From the NCBI RefSeq assembly GCF_000219215.1, contig NC_015723.1, forward strand, positions 1,798,001 to 1,862,000: 64,000 nt of DNA. The letters are read 5' to 3'. The stretch comes from Cupriavidus necator N-1. Lineage in GTDB: Bacteria > Pseudomonadota > Gammaproteobacteria > Burkholderiales > Burkholderiaceae. Shown here in pieces: positions 1-9,449 of this stretch. Both the position numbers and the translations under genes were made by a program. The stretch's first letter is position 1; every line of letters begins with the position of its first letter. The notes beneath the pieces are model-generated. The model saw nothing but the letters and a program-made list of their open reading frames with translations, did no database searches and was not told where the DNA came from.

Positions 1-1339
<1,339 letters not shown>

Positions 1340-1381
1340 GGCTTGTCTCCTCGTTATGCGATGCCGCGTGCGAGCGCGGCT

Positions 1382-2533
1382 TCAGGCCGGCACGGCTTCG
1401 CGCCCGGCGCGCCCGCGGGCAATGATGGTCTTCATGATCTGCGCGGTGCCGTCGCCGATCTGGAAGCCGAGCACATCGCGCAGCCGCTGCTCCATCACGC
1501 CGCGGTCATAGCCGCCGTGGCCGAAGGACAGCAGGCACTGGTGCACCACGTCGTAGGCCAGCTTGGGCGCCCACCACTTGCACATCGCGGCTTCGGCGGT
1601 GTGTGGCTGGCCATGGTCCTTCAGCCACAGCGTCTGCAGGCACAGCAGCCGGGCCGCGGTCACCTGGGTCTGGAAATCGGCCAGCGGGTGCGAGACCCCC
1701 TGGAAGGCCGAAAGCGGCTTGCCAAAGGCCTGCCGTTCCGCCACGTAGGCCCAGGTCTCGTCCAGCGCGGCCTGCGCCACCGCCAGCACCTGCAGGCCGA
1801 TCAGCGCGCGCGAGAAGTCGAAGCCCTGCATCACCTGCACGAAGCCCTGGCCTTCCTCGCCCAGCAGGTGGCTGGCCGGCACGCGCACGTTCTCGAAGAA
1901 GATCGAGCCGCGGCCGATGGCGCGCTGGCCGTGGCAGTCGAAACGGTTGCGAGTGATGCCAGGCAGGTCCATCGGCACCAGCATGGCTGAGACGCCGCGC
2001 GCGCCGGCATCGACCGGGCCGGTGCGGGCAAAGACCACCGCGGCATCGGCTTGGTCCGCGGCGGAGATCGAAGTCTTCTCGCCATTGAGCACATAGGCGT
2101 CGCCGTCGCGCTCCATGCGCAGGCGCAGGTTGGCCGCGTCGGAGCCGCCGCGCGGCTCGGTCAGCGCGATCGCCAGCAGCGCTTCGCCGCGCGTGAGCCG
2201 CTGCAGCCACGGCCCGCCGATTTCAGGACGCGCGTGCTGTGCCAGGATCTGGCCGTTGAGCGAAGCCAGCAGGTTGATATACGACAGGCTCAGGTCGGCG
2301 CGCGCCACCGCTTCATGAATCACGCCGGCCGCGAGCGAGCCCATGCCCTGGCCGCCGCAGGCCTCGGGCAGTTCCGGCGCGATAAAGCCCATCTCGCCCA
2401 TCTCGCGCATTAGCGCGCGGTCCAGCACGCGGGTCTGGTCCCGCTCCAGGTAGCCAGGCGCCACGCGCGCATCGGCAAAACGGCGCGCATGCTCCGCCAG
2501 CGCCATCAGGTCTTCGTCAAGGTAGGGGTTCAT
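1382..2533 (-). CDS. aliB: Acyl-CoA dehydrogenase, probable cyclohexanecarboxyl-CoA dehydrogenase
   Basis: FAD-dependent dehydrogenase of 383 aa, normal length for the family. It should oxidise cyclohexanecarboxyl-CoA to cyclohex-1-enecarboxyl-CoA and pass electrons to ETF. Family motifs are visible: the flavin/substrate segment ALTEPRGGSDAANL near residue 130, QAFGKPLSAFQGV near 270 and the C-terminal GHGGYDRGVMEQRLRDVLGFQIGDGTAQIMK. The ATG at 2533 follows GGAGAC. It lies 30 bp from badI and 42 bp from aliA on the same strand, so the genes are probably co-transcribed. The aliB name rests on this operon context. General acyl-CoA dehydrogenase membership is secure. Confidence 0.78.
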   Translation of the reverse strand: MNPYLDEDLMALAEHARRFADARVAPGYLERDQTRVLDRALMREMGEMGFIAPELPEACGGQGMGSLAAGVIHEAVARADLSLSYINLLASLNGQILAQHARPEIGGPWLQRLTRGEALLAIALTEPRGGSDAANLRLRMERDGDAYVLNGEKTSISAADQADAAVVFARTGPVDAGARGVSAMLVPMDLPGITRNRFDCHGQRAIGRGSIFFENVRVPASHLLGEEGQGFVQVMQGFDFSRALIGLQVLAVAQAALDETWAYVAERQAFGKPLSAFQGVSHPLADFQTQVTAARLLCLQTLWLKDHGQPHTAEAAMCKWWAPKLAYDVVHQCLLSFGHGGYDRGVMEQRLRDVLGFQIGDGTAQIMKTIIARGRAGREAVPA

Positions 2534-2563
2534 GGTTGTCTCCGCTTGGTCGGATGCCAGCGC

Positions 2564-3346
2564 TTATCTGGCGTACTTGCGGAAGTCGGGCTTGCGCTTT
2601 TCCTGGAAGGCCTTCACGCCCTCGCGCGATTCCTCGGTGTCGTAGTAGAGCTTGAGCGCGTACATGCCCATGCCGGCGATACCACCCTGATGCGCGGTGT
2701 CCATGTTGAACGAGCGCTTGGCGATGGCGATGGCGGTCGGGCTCTTGTCCAGGATCTCGTCGCACCACTTCTGCACTTCGGCGTCGAGCTGGTCATGCGG
2801 CACCACGGCGTTCACCAGCCCCATCGCCAGTGCCTCGGCGGCCGGGTAGCGACGGCACAGGTACCAGATCTCGCGCGCCTTTTTTTCACCGACCACGCGC
2901 GCCAGGAAGGCCGTGCCATAGCCCGGGTCGACCGAGCCCACCTTTGGCCCTACCTGACCGAACACGGCCTTTTCAGAGGCGATGGTGAAATCGCAGATCG
3001 TGCACAGCACGTTGCCGCCGCCGATGGCAAAGCCCTGCACCCGCGCGATCACCGGCTTGGGCACGTCGCGGATGGCGTTGTGCAGTTCTTCCATCGGCAA
3101 GCCGATGGTGCCGCGGCCGTCGTACTGCCCTTCATGCGCGGACTGGTCGCCGCCGGTGCTGAACGCCTTGTCGCCGGCACCCGCCAGCACGATGGCACCG
3201 ATCTCGCGGTCGTAGCCGGCGCGGTTGATGGCGTGGATCAGCTCGTCGCAGGTGCGGCCGCGGAAGGCGTTCATCTTTTCCGGGCGGTTGATGGTGATCC
3301 AGGCGGCGCCGTTGCGCACTTCGTACAGGATGTCTTCGTATTGCAT
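2564..3346 (-). CDS. badI: 2-ketocyclohexanecarboxyl-CoA hydrolase (BadI-type crotonase)
   Basis: Crotonase-fold enzyme of 260 aa that by family knowledge opens the ring of 2-ketocyclohexane-1-carboxyl-CoA hydrolytically to pimelyl-CoA. The sequence matches the BadI/MenB branch: MQYEDILYEVRNGAAWITINRPEKMNAFRG at the N terminus (split across the start and first oxyanion strand), the GGDQSAHEG segment near residue 66, the second oxyanion loop GFAIGGGN, and a C-terminal EKRKPDFRKYAR. It sits 30 bp after badH and 30 bp before aliB, as expected for the operon. The ATG at 3346 follows GGAGAC. This gene is the strongest marker of the pathway. Confidence 0.85.
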   Translation of the reverse strand: MQYEDILYEVRNGAAWITINRPEKMNAFRGRTCDELIHAINRAGYDREIGAIVLAGAGDKAFSTGGDQSAHEGQYDGRGTIGLPMEELHNAIRDVPKPVIARVQGFAIGGGNVLCTICDFTIASEKAVFGQVGPKVGSVDPGYGTAFLARVVGEKKAREIWYLCRRYPAAEALAMGLVNAVVPHDQLDAEVQKWCDEILDKSPTAIAIAKRSFNMDTAHQGGIAGMGMYALKLYYDTEESREGVKAFQEKRKPDFRKYAR

Positions 3347-3376
3347 GGTGGTCTCCGTTTTCTGGTGTTTGCTTGC

Positions 3377-4144
3377 TCAGCCGTTCATGGTCAGGCCGCC
3401 CGACACGCTCAGCACCTGGCCGGTGATAAAGCCGGCGTCGTCGCTGGCAAAGAACAGCACCGCGCCGGGCAGGTCGTCGGGCTGGCCGATGCGGCCCAGC
3501 GGGATCGAGCGGGTAAAGGCCTCGACCAGCTTCTCGGGGTTGCCCGCGCCCTGCTTGTAGTCTTCGAACAGCGCGGTCTCGGTCGGCCCCGGGCACACCA
3601 CGTTGACGGTGATGCCGTGGCGAGCGTGTTCGCGGGCAATCGTCTTGGAGAACGACACCAGCCCGCCCTTGCACGCGGCATAGACCGCTTCGCCGGACGA
3701 ACCCACGCGCGCGGCGTCGGAGGCGATATTGATGATGCGGCCGCGCTTGCGCTCGATCATGCCGGGCAGCACCGCGTGGTGCATGTGCAGCGCGCCGGTC
3801 AGGTTGATGGCGATCAGCCGCTCCCATTGCGCGGGCTCGGTCTTGATGAACGGCTTGAACACATCCCAGCCGGCGTTGTTGACCAGCACGTCCACCGGGC
3901 CCAGGCCCTGCTCCACCGCCGCCACCGCGGCATCCACGCTGGCGCGCTCGGTGATATCGCAGCGAAGGGCCAGCGCGCGCCCGCCAGCCTCTCGGATCTG
4001 GCCGGCGACGCGCTCGGCCGCTTCCGGGTTCAGGTCGAGCACGCCCACCACCGCCCCGGCGCGCGCAAAGCGCAAACAGGTTGCGCCGCCGATACCTCCG
4101 CCACCACCGGTCACGATGACCGTCTTGCCTTCAAGTCCTTGCAC
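3377..4144 (-). CDS. badH: Short-chain dehydrogenase, probable 2-hydroxycyclohexanecarboxyl-CoA dehydrogenase
   Basis: SDR of 255 aa predicted to oxidise 2-hydroxycyclohexane-1-carboxyl-CoA to the 2-keto compound with NAD, giving the substrate of BadI. The Rossmann motif TGGGGGIGG is near residue 12, the NNAG motif near 88, a catalytic Ser in NIASDAARVG and the YxxxK motif as YAACKGG; the tail VSGGLTMNG is typical. The start is GTG at 4144 with GGAG nine bases upstream. It is the first gene of the minus-strand operon and faces a MarR gene across a perfect palindrome, so it is probably repressed by that regulator. Confidence 0.8.
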   Translation of the reverse strand: MQGLEGKTVIVTGGGGGIGGATCLRFARAGAVVGVLDLNPEAAERVAGQIREAGGRALALRCDITERASVDAAVAAVEQGLGPVDVLVNNAGWDVFKPFIKTEPAQWERLIAINLTGALHMHHAVLPGMIERKRGRIINIASDAARVGSSGEAVYAACKGGLVSFSKTIAREHARHGITVNVVCPGPTETALFEDYKQGAGNPEKLVEAFTRSIPLGRIGQPDDLPGAVLFFASDDAGFITGQVLSVSGGLTMNG

Positions 4145-4210
4145 AGCGTTCTCCTTTCAGGATTCCGGTGCTATCGTGCCGGCCATGGCGCCGTCACATC
4201 GCACCACCAA

Positions 4211-4232
4211 ATAGGTAAATATGTTTACCTAT
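4211..4232. promoter_or_regulatory. Palindromic operator between badH and the MarR gene
   Basis: Perfect inverted repeat with 9-bp arms ATAGGTAAA and TTTACCTAT around a 4-bp spacer TATG. It lies 67-88 bp upstream of badH and just before the ribosome site of the divergent MarR regulator, so one bound dimer could control both. Size and symmetry suit a MarR dimer; binding is inferred. Confidence 0.75.
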
Positions 4233-4235
4233 AAT

Positions 4236-4250
4236 AGGAGGTAGCCGCTG
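4236..4250 (+). promoter_or_regulatory. Strong Shine-Dalgarno pointing to a CTG start for the MarR gene
   Basis: AGGAGG (4236-4241) is followed after six bases by CTG 4248-4250, which is in frame with the MarR coding sequence. The GTG at 4272 and ATG at 4284 have no comparable ribosome site. Translation may therefore start at CTG 4248 and add eight residues (MPTQDANT). The palindromic operator ends four bases before the Shine-Dalgarno. Confidence 0.5.
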
Positions 4251-4271
4251 CCTACGCAAGACGCCAACACT

Positions 4272-4805
4272 GTGGAAAAGACTATGGTTAACCCGGAATC
4301 AGGGGCAGATTTCTCGACAAACGCACGCATGGAACTGGCCAACCGGCTTTTCTTCCGGCTGTACCAATGCGCAAATATGTTGCATAAAACGGGATCGCGA
4401 GCCGTCGAGGCAGAGGGCCTGACGACGCAGCAGTGGGCCGTGCTCGGCGCGTTGTCGCGCCCGGAAGCCGCTGATGGCATGAGCGTGGGCGACCTGGCCC
4501 GCTACCTGATGGTGAGCCGGCAGAACCTGTCAGGACTGGTCAGCCGGATGGAACGCGACGGCCACGTCACGCTGGCCCCGGACGGCCGCGACCGCCGCTC
4601 ACGGTTGATCCGGATGAGCGAGCCGGGACGGGAGGTCTGGCTGCACCAGGCGCAGCCGAAGATCCGGGCTTATTACGAGCAGGCGCTGACGGGGTTTTCT
4701 ACCAATGACCTGACGCACACACTGCATTACCTGCTCAAGTTGCTGGATAACATGCGCGCGCTTGACACGCCCGACAGCGCGGACGGTGGCAGTCCACAGG
4801 ACTGA
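4272..4805 (+). CDS. badR: MarR-family regulator, BadR-like
   Basis: Winged-helix MarR protein of 177 aa from the GTG at 4272 (185 aa if the better-supported CTG 4248 is used). The helix-turn-helix covers SVGDLARYLMVSRQNLSGLVSRMERDGHV, followed by the wing APDGRDRRSRLIRM. It diverges from badH-badI-aliB-aliA with a perfect palindrome between. In R. palustris the MarR protein BadR represses the same gene set and is released by 2-ketocyclohexanecarboxyl-CoA; the same logic is inferred here. The C-terminal helix region is of standard length. Confidence 0.75.
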   Translation: MEKTMVNPESGADFSTNARMELANRLFFRLYQCANMLHKTGSRAVEAEGLTTQQWAVLGALSRPEAADGMSVGDLARYLMVSRQNLSGLVSRMERDGHVTLAPDGRDRRSRLIRMSEPGREVWLHQAQPKIRAYYEQALTGFSTNDLTHTLHYLLKLLDNMRALDTPDSADGGSPQD

Positions 4806-5069
4806 GCCGCACGCAGTATCGCAACTGAAACACACCGGCCGGCCGGAACAGCCGGCCGCGAGCCCGCGGCCCGCATCCTGGCCTGCCGCGCCGACTGGCG
4901 CGCAATATGCGTTGGCATGAAGTTGCTCAGACGTCGCGAGCATCAACGGCGAAGCGCCATGCCATTCGCGCCTCGCCACGCCCCGAAGCCCTGAACCACT
5001 GCCCCGGCCGTTTGCGCCGTGCACACCGCCGGGACGGCGACCAATCCAACCATAACCGGAGGTCCCGCC

Positions 5070-5363
5070 ATGACCCGCTACATCGTGCTAGCCAGCTTCA
5101 CCGACCAGGGCATCCGCACTGTCAAGGACACCACCAAGCGCGCCGCCGCGGTGCGCGAGATGGGGGCGCGCCTGGGCGTGCAGATGAAAGACATCTACTG
5201 GACGCTGGGCGAATACGACATCGTGCTCACCGTCGAAGCGCCCGACGACGAGACCATGACCAGCTTCGGGCTGACCATCGGCGCGGCCGGCAACGTACGC
5301 ACCCAAACCCTGCGCGCCTTCAACAGCGACGAGATGCAGGGCATTCTCGGCAAGATGGGCTGA
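5070..5363 (+). CDS. GYD-domain protein
   Basis: Small 97-aa protein of the GYD family (dimeric ferredoxin-like alpha/beta fold), usually of unknown function. The start ATG 5070 (MTRYIVLASF) follows CGGAGG at the right distance; an ATG-like codon 17 residues earlier has no ribosome site. Visible motifs are the hallmark LGEYDIVLTVEAPDD (the GYD segment) and the C-terminal TLRAFNSDEMQGILGKMG. It stands alone between the MarR gene and a bidirectional terminator, and no functional link to either neighbour can be shown. Confidence 0.8.
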   Translation: MTRYIVLASFTDQGIRTVKDTTKRAAAVREMGARLGVQMKDIYWTLGEYDIVLTVEAPDDETMTSFGLTIGAAGNVRTQTLRAFNSDEMQGILGKMG

Positions 5364-5381
5364 CCCCTGCCCCAGAAACGC

Positions 5382-5416
5382 ACAACGCCCGCCGGGGCCA
5401 TCCCGGCGGGCGTTGT
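5382..5416. terminator. Bidirectional terminator between the GYD gene and the alcohol dehydrogenase
   Basis: A 15-bp perfect stem, ACAACGCCCGCCGGG / CCCGGCGGGCGTTGT, closes a 5-base loop. It is followed by TGTTT on the plus strand and preceded by AGAAACG. It lies between convergent genes ending at 5363 and 5442. Confidence 0.85.
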
Positions 5417-5441
5417 TGTTTGCCGAGCGCAGCCCGCCAGC

Positions 5442-6458
5442 TCAGAACCCTTCCAGCACCAGCTTGCCGATGGTCCGCCCGCCTTCCAGCATGGCGTGCG
5501 CGCGCCGCAGGTTCTCCGCGTTGATGCTCCCCAGGTTCTCGCCCAGCGTGGTCTGCAGGCGGCCGGCATCGACCAGCCGCGCGACCTCGTTAAGCAGACG
5601 ATGCTGCGCGACCATGTCGGGCGTGCTGAACATGGCGCGCGTGAACATGAATTCCCAGACGAAGGTGGCGCTCTTGTTCTTGAGCAATTCCACCGGCAAC
5701 GGCCGCGTATTCGAGACGATCGTGCAGATCTTGCCCTGCGGGGCGACCAGTTCAGTCATCGCCGCGAAATGGCCGTCGATATCGTTGAAGCAGAGGATGT
5801 AGTCGACCTCGGCAAAACCCAGCGCCTTCAACTGCGCCGGCAGGTCGCCACGATGGTCAACGGTATGGTCGGCGCCAAGGCGGCGGCACCATTCCTGCGA
5901 CTCGGGCCGCGACGCGGTGGCGATCACGGTCAGCCCGGCCAGCACCTTGGCCAACTGGATGCCGATCGAGCCCACGCCGCCCGCGCCGCCGATGATCAGC
6001 ACCGAGCTGCCGGCGTGATCCCCCTTGGGCGAAATGCCCAGCCGGTCGAACAGAGCCTCCCAGGCGGTGATCGCCGTCAGCGGCAGCGCCGCCGCGTTGG
6101 CGAAATCCAGCGAGGCGGGCTTGTGGCCGACGATGCGCTCATCGACCAGGTGGAATTCGGCGTTGGCACCGGACCGCGTGATGCTGCCCGCGTAGTAGAC
6201 CGGGTCGCCGACCTTGAACAGGGTCACCTCCGGCCCCACCGCCGCCACAGTGCCGGCCGCGTCCCAGCCCAGCACGCGCGGCGTGGGCTCTACCTGCGCC
6301 TTGGGCGCGCGCACCTTGGTGTCGACCGGGTTGACCGAGACGGCCTCAACCTTCACCAGCAGGTCGCGGCCGCCGGGGCTGGGCATGTCGATCTCCACGT
6401 CCTGCAGCGAACGCGGGTCGGAGATGGGCAGGTACTGGGTCAGGCCGATGGCTTTCAT
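5442..6458 (-). CDS. Zinc-type alcohol dehydrogenase / quinone oxidoreductase family protein
   Basis: MDR-superfamily oxidoreductase of 338 aa, probably NADPH-dependent, of the adh family 1 branch. The start ATG 6458 (MKAIGLTQYLP) follows CGGAG; a longer frame to 6572 has no ribosome site. Seen are the GroES-like N-terminal domain (VEAVSVNPVDTKVRAP), the linker LPLTAITAWEALFDRLGI and the nucleotide-binding glycine motif IIGGAGGVGSIGIQLAK near residue 160. The usual catalytic-zinc Cys is absent in the first domain, so it is probably zinc-independent and quinone-oxidoreductase-like. It has its own terminators on both sides and is a single-gene unit. Substrate unknown. Confidence 0.8.
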   Translation of the reverse strand: MKAIGLTQYLPISDPRSLQDVEIDMPSPGGRDLLVKVEAVSVNPVDTKVRAPKAQVEPTPRVLGWDAAGTVAAVGPEVTLFKVGDPVYYAGSITRSGANAEFHLVDERIVGHKPASLDFANAAALPLTAITAWEALFDRLGISPKGDHAGSSVLIIGGAGGVGSIGIQLAKVLAGLTVIATASRPESQEWCRRLGADHTVDHRGDLPAQLKALGFAEVDYILCFNDIDGHFAAMTELVAPQGKICTIVSNTRPLPVELLKNKSATFVWEFMFTRAMFSTPDMVAQHRLLNEVARLVDAGRLQTTLGENLGSINAENLRRAHAMLEGGRTIGKLVLEGF

Positions 6459-6570
6459 GGCGGGCTCCGGGATGTGTAGGGAATGATCTGAAGCGTAGCC
6501 CGTCACGATTGATTTGATTAGCTGAAAACTACAACAATCAATTTCCCGAAATTCAGGATAATCACCCAAC

Positions 6571-6606
6571 AAAAAGGGCCGCCTGCGCTACCCGCGCAGA
6601 CGGCCC
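6571..6606 (-). terminator. Terminator of the formate dehydrogenase operon
   Basis: Stem GGGCCGTCTGCGC / GCGCAGGCGGCCC (one G-T pair, minus-strand reading), followed by TTTTT on the minus strand (6575-6571). It lies about 20 bp after the fdwA stop. Confidence 0.85.
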
Positions 6607-6626
6607 CGTCAGGTCTTGCCGTTGCC

Positions 6627-9440
6627 CTACACCGCCAGGATCTGCCCGCCGCCGTAGCTCGACTGCTCCGGCGCCTCGCCGCCCAGAGCCATCTTCACCG
6701 CGCAGTACTTGAACTCCGGGATCTTGCCGAAGGGGTCCAGCGCCGCATTGGTCAGCTTGTTGATCGCCGCCTCGTAATAGCAGAACGGCACGAACACCGC
6801 CCCGCGCGGCGTGCCGGCGTCGGCCCGCGCGTACAGCGTGACTTCGCCGCGGCGCGATGCCAGCGTGACCACGTCGCCCGGCTTGCCGCCCAGCGCGTCC
6901 AGGTCCAGCGGGTGCACCAGCGCCACGGGGTCGGGCTCGATCGCATCGAGCACGCCGGCGCGCCGCGTCATGCTGCCGGTGTGCCAGTGCTCGAGCTGGC
7001 GGCCGGTGATCAGCACCATCGGGTAGTCGACATCGGGCCGCTCGGCCGCCGGGATGATATCGGCCGGCACAAAGCGCCCACGGCCGGTCTCGGTCGGGAA
7101 GCTGTCGATAAAGATCACCGGTTCGCCCGGGTCGCCCTCTTCCTTGCACGGATAAGTCACAGCATGTTCGCGCTCCAGCCGCTCCCAGGTCACGCCGCCG
7201 ATGCTGGGCATGGCCTGGCGCATCTCATCGAAGACCTCGGCCACGCCGTCGTAGTGCCAGTCCAGCCCCAGTTGCTCCGCCATCTGCTGGATGATCCACA
7301 GGTCCTGGCGCGCCTGCCCCGGCGGGTTCAGCGCCTGGCGGCCGAGCTGAACGGTGCGGTCGGTGTTGGTGAAGGTGCCGGTCTTCTCCGGGAAGGCCGA
7401 GGCCGGCAGCACCACGTCGGCCAGGTAGGCGGTCTCGGTCAGGAAGATGTCCTGCACCACCAGGTGGTCGAGCGAGGCCAGCGCCTCGCGCGCGTGCTCG
7501 GCGTCGGGATCGGACATGGCCGGGTTCTCACCCATGATGTACATGCCGCGCACCTCGCCGCGCTCGATCGCCTGCATCACTTCGACTACGGTCAGGCCGG
7601 GCTGGCGGTCCAGCGGCATGCCCCACAGCGCCTCGAAGCTGGCGATCGCCACGGGATCGTCCACGCGGCGGTAGTCCGGGTACATCATCGGGATCAGTCC
7701 GGCGTCGGACGCGCCCTGCACGTTGTTCTGGCCGCGCAGCGGATGCAGGCCGGTGCCGGGGCGGCCGATCTGGCCGGTCATCAGCGCCAGCGCGATCAGG
7801 CAGCGCGCGTTGTCGGTGCCGTGCACGTGCTGCGACACGCCCATGCCCCACAGGATCATCGAGGCCTTGGACGTGGCATACAGACGCGCGACCTCGCGGA
7901 TGACCTCGGCCTCGATGCCGCACACTGGCGCCATCAGTTCCGGGCTGTACGCCGCGACATTGCGCTGCAGCTCGTCAAAGCCGATGGTGCGGCTGTCGAT
8001 GAAGTCCTGGTTCACCAGGCCCTCGGTGACGATGACATGCATCATCGCGTTGAGCAGCGCCACGTCGGCATCGGGCTTGAACTGCATGAAGCGATGGGCA
8101 AAGCGCGCCAGGTCCGAGCGGCGCGGATCGGCCACGATCAGCTTGGTGCCGTTCTTCACCGCATTCTTGATCCAGCTGGCCGCGACCGGGTGGTTCACGG
8201 TCGGGTTGGCGCCGATCACGATCACCACCTCGGCCTTGTCGACATCCATCACCGGGTTCGACACCGCGCCCGAGCCGATCCCCTCCAGCAGCGCCGCCAC
8301 CGACGAGGCATGGCACAGCCGCGTGCAGTGGTCGACGTTGTTGCTGCCAAACCCGGTGCGCACCAGCTTCTGGAACAGGTAGGCCTCTTCATTGCTGCCC
8401 TTGGCCGAGCCAAACCCTGCCAGCGCGCGCTTGCCGTGGGTGTCGCGGATCTGCGCGAGCTTGCCGCCGGCCAGCGCCAGGGCCTCTTCCCAGGTGGCCT
8501 CGCGGAACACGTCCATGACGTGGTCCGGATCCATGACGAAATCGCCCTGCTTGGGCACGCCTTCGCGGCGCACCAGCGGCACCGTCAGGCGCTGCGGATG
8601 CTGCACGTAGTCAAAGCCGTAGCGGCCTTTCACGCACAGCCGCTCGTGGTTGGCCGGGCCATCGCGCCCTTCCACGAACAGGATACGGTTGTCCTTGATG
8701 TTGTAGGTCAGCTGGCAGCCCACGCCACAGTACGGGCAGACCGAGTCCACCTGCTTGTCCGGCACCGCCAGCGCGGCGTCGCGCGCGGGCATCAGCGCGC
8801 CGGTCGGGCAGGCCTGCACGCATTCGCCGCAGGCCACGCAGGTCGACGCACCCATCGGGTCGTCCATGTCGAACACGATGCGGGCTTCGTCGCCGCGCAG
8901 CGCCAGGCCGATCACGTCGTTGACCTGCTCGTCGCGGCAGGCGCGCAGGCAGCGCGTGCACTGGATGCACGCATCCAGGTTGACGGCGATGGCCGGGTGC
9001 GACAAATCCGCCGCCACGCGTTCGCGCGGGGCAAAGCGGGGCTTGCCGACTTCCAGCTTCGCGGCCCACTGGTCCAGTTCGTTGTGGCGGGTGAAGTCAG
9101 TCTCGGGCATGTCCGACTGCAGCAGTTCCAGCACGGTGCGCTGCGCACGCAGGGCGCGCTCGGACTCGGTCTGTACCTGCATCCCTTCCGCGGGAAAACG
9201 GCAGCAGGACGGGGCCAGCACGCGCTCGCCCTGGATTTCGACCATGCAGGCGCGGCAGTTGCCAGCCGGCTCGAGGCCATCCTTGTAGCACAGGTGCGGG
9301 ACGTCGAAGCCTTCGCGCTGGGCCACCTTGAGCAGGCTTTCGCCGGGTTGCGCGCTCACTTCGCGGCCGTTGAGCATGAAGGTGACGGCTGGCTCGGCGG
9401 ATTCGACAAGCGCGCGTTCGGCGCGGGTCAGTGCATTCAT
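6627..9440 (-). CDS. fdwA: NAD-dependent formate dehydrogenase, catalytic (Mo/W) subunit
   Basis: Cytoplasmic 937-aa subunit that oxidises formate to CO2 and feeds electrons to the diaphorase subunit. Domains in order: [2Fe-2S] ferredoxin domain (Cys51, 62, 65, 79), two [4Fe-4S] motifs CIQCTRCLRAC (158-168) and CVACGECVQAC (201-211), the molybdopterin-domain cluster CPYCGVGC...C (235-269), and the metal-binding centre around Cys376-His377 (TRLCHASS), matching the Cys-His pair that ligates the metal in formate dehydrogenases. The C-terminal dinucleotide-binding domain is complete. It is preceded after 9 bp by fdwB. The two-gene set with fused diaphorase resembles the tungsten enzyme FDH1 of Methylobacterium extorquens and FdwAB of Cupriavidus; Mo versus W cannot be read from sequence. 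It should oxidise the formate released from oxalate. Confidence 0.92.
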   Translation of the reverse strand: MNALTRAERALVESAEPAVTFMLNGREVSAQPGESLLKVAQREGFDVPHLCYKDGLEPAGNCRACMVEIQGERVLAPSCCRFPAEGMQVQTESERALRAQRTVLELLQSDMPETDFTRHNELDQWAAKLEVGKPRFAPRERVAADLSHPAIAVNLDACIQCTRCLRACRDEQVNDVIGLALRGDEARIVFDMDDPMGASTCVACGECVQACPTGALMPARDAALAVPDKQVDSVCPYCGVGCQLTYNIKDNRILFVEGRDGPANHERLCVKGRYGFDYVQHPQRLTVPLVRREGVPKQGDFVMDPDHVMDVFREATWEEALALAGGKLAQIRDTHGKRALAGFGSAKGSNEEAYLFQKLVRTGFGSNNVDHCTRLCHASSVAALLEGIGSGAVSNPVMDVDKAEVVIVIGANPTVNHPVAASWIKNAVKNGTKLIVADPRRSDLARFAHRFMQFKPDADVALLNAMMHVIVTEGLVNQDFIDSRTIGFDELQRNVAAYSPELMAPVCGIEAEVIREVARLYATSKASMILWGMGVSQHVHGTDNARCLIALALMTGQIGRPGTGLHPLRGQNNVQGASDAGLIPMMYPDYRRVDDPVAIASFEALWGMPLDRQPGLTVVEVMQAIERGEVRGMYIMGENPAMSDPDAEHAREALASLDHLVVQDIFLTETAYLADVVLPASAFPEKTGTFTNTDRTVQLGRQALNPPGQARQDLWIIQQMAEQLGLDWHYDGVAEVFDEMRQAMPSIGGVTWERLEREHAVTYPCKEEGDPGEPVIFIDSFPTETGRGRFVPADIIPAAERPDVDYPMVLITGRQLEHWHTGSMTRRAGVLDAIEPDPVALVHPLDLDALGGKPGDVVTLASRRGEVTLYARADAGTPRGAVFVPFCYYEAAINKLTNAALDPFGKIPEFKYCAVKMALGGEAPEQSSYGGGQILAV

Positions 9441-9449
9441 GTCAGTCTC

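Noticed and set aside
4806..5069. Stem-loop rich sequence after the MarR gene as an RNA gene
   Set aside because: Only short GC-rich repeats of GGCCGG; no recognisable RNA family or clear terminator.
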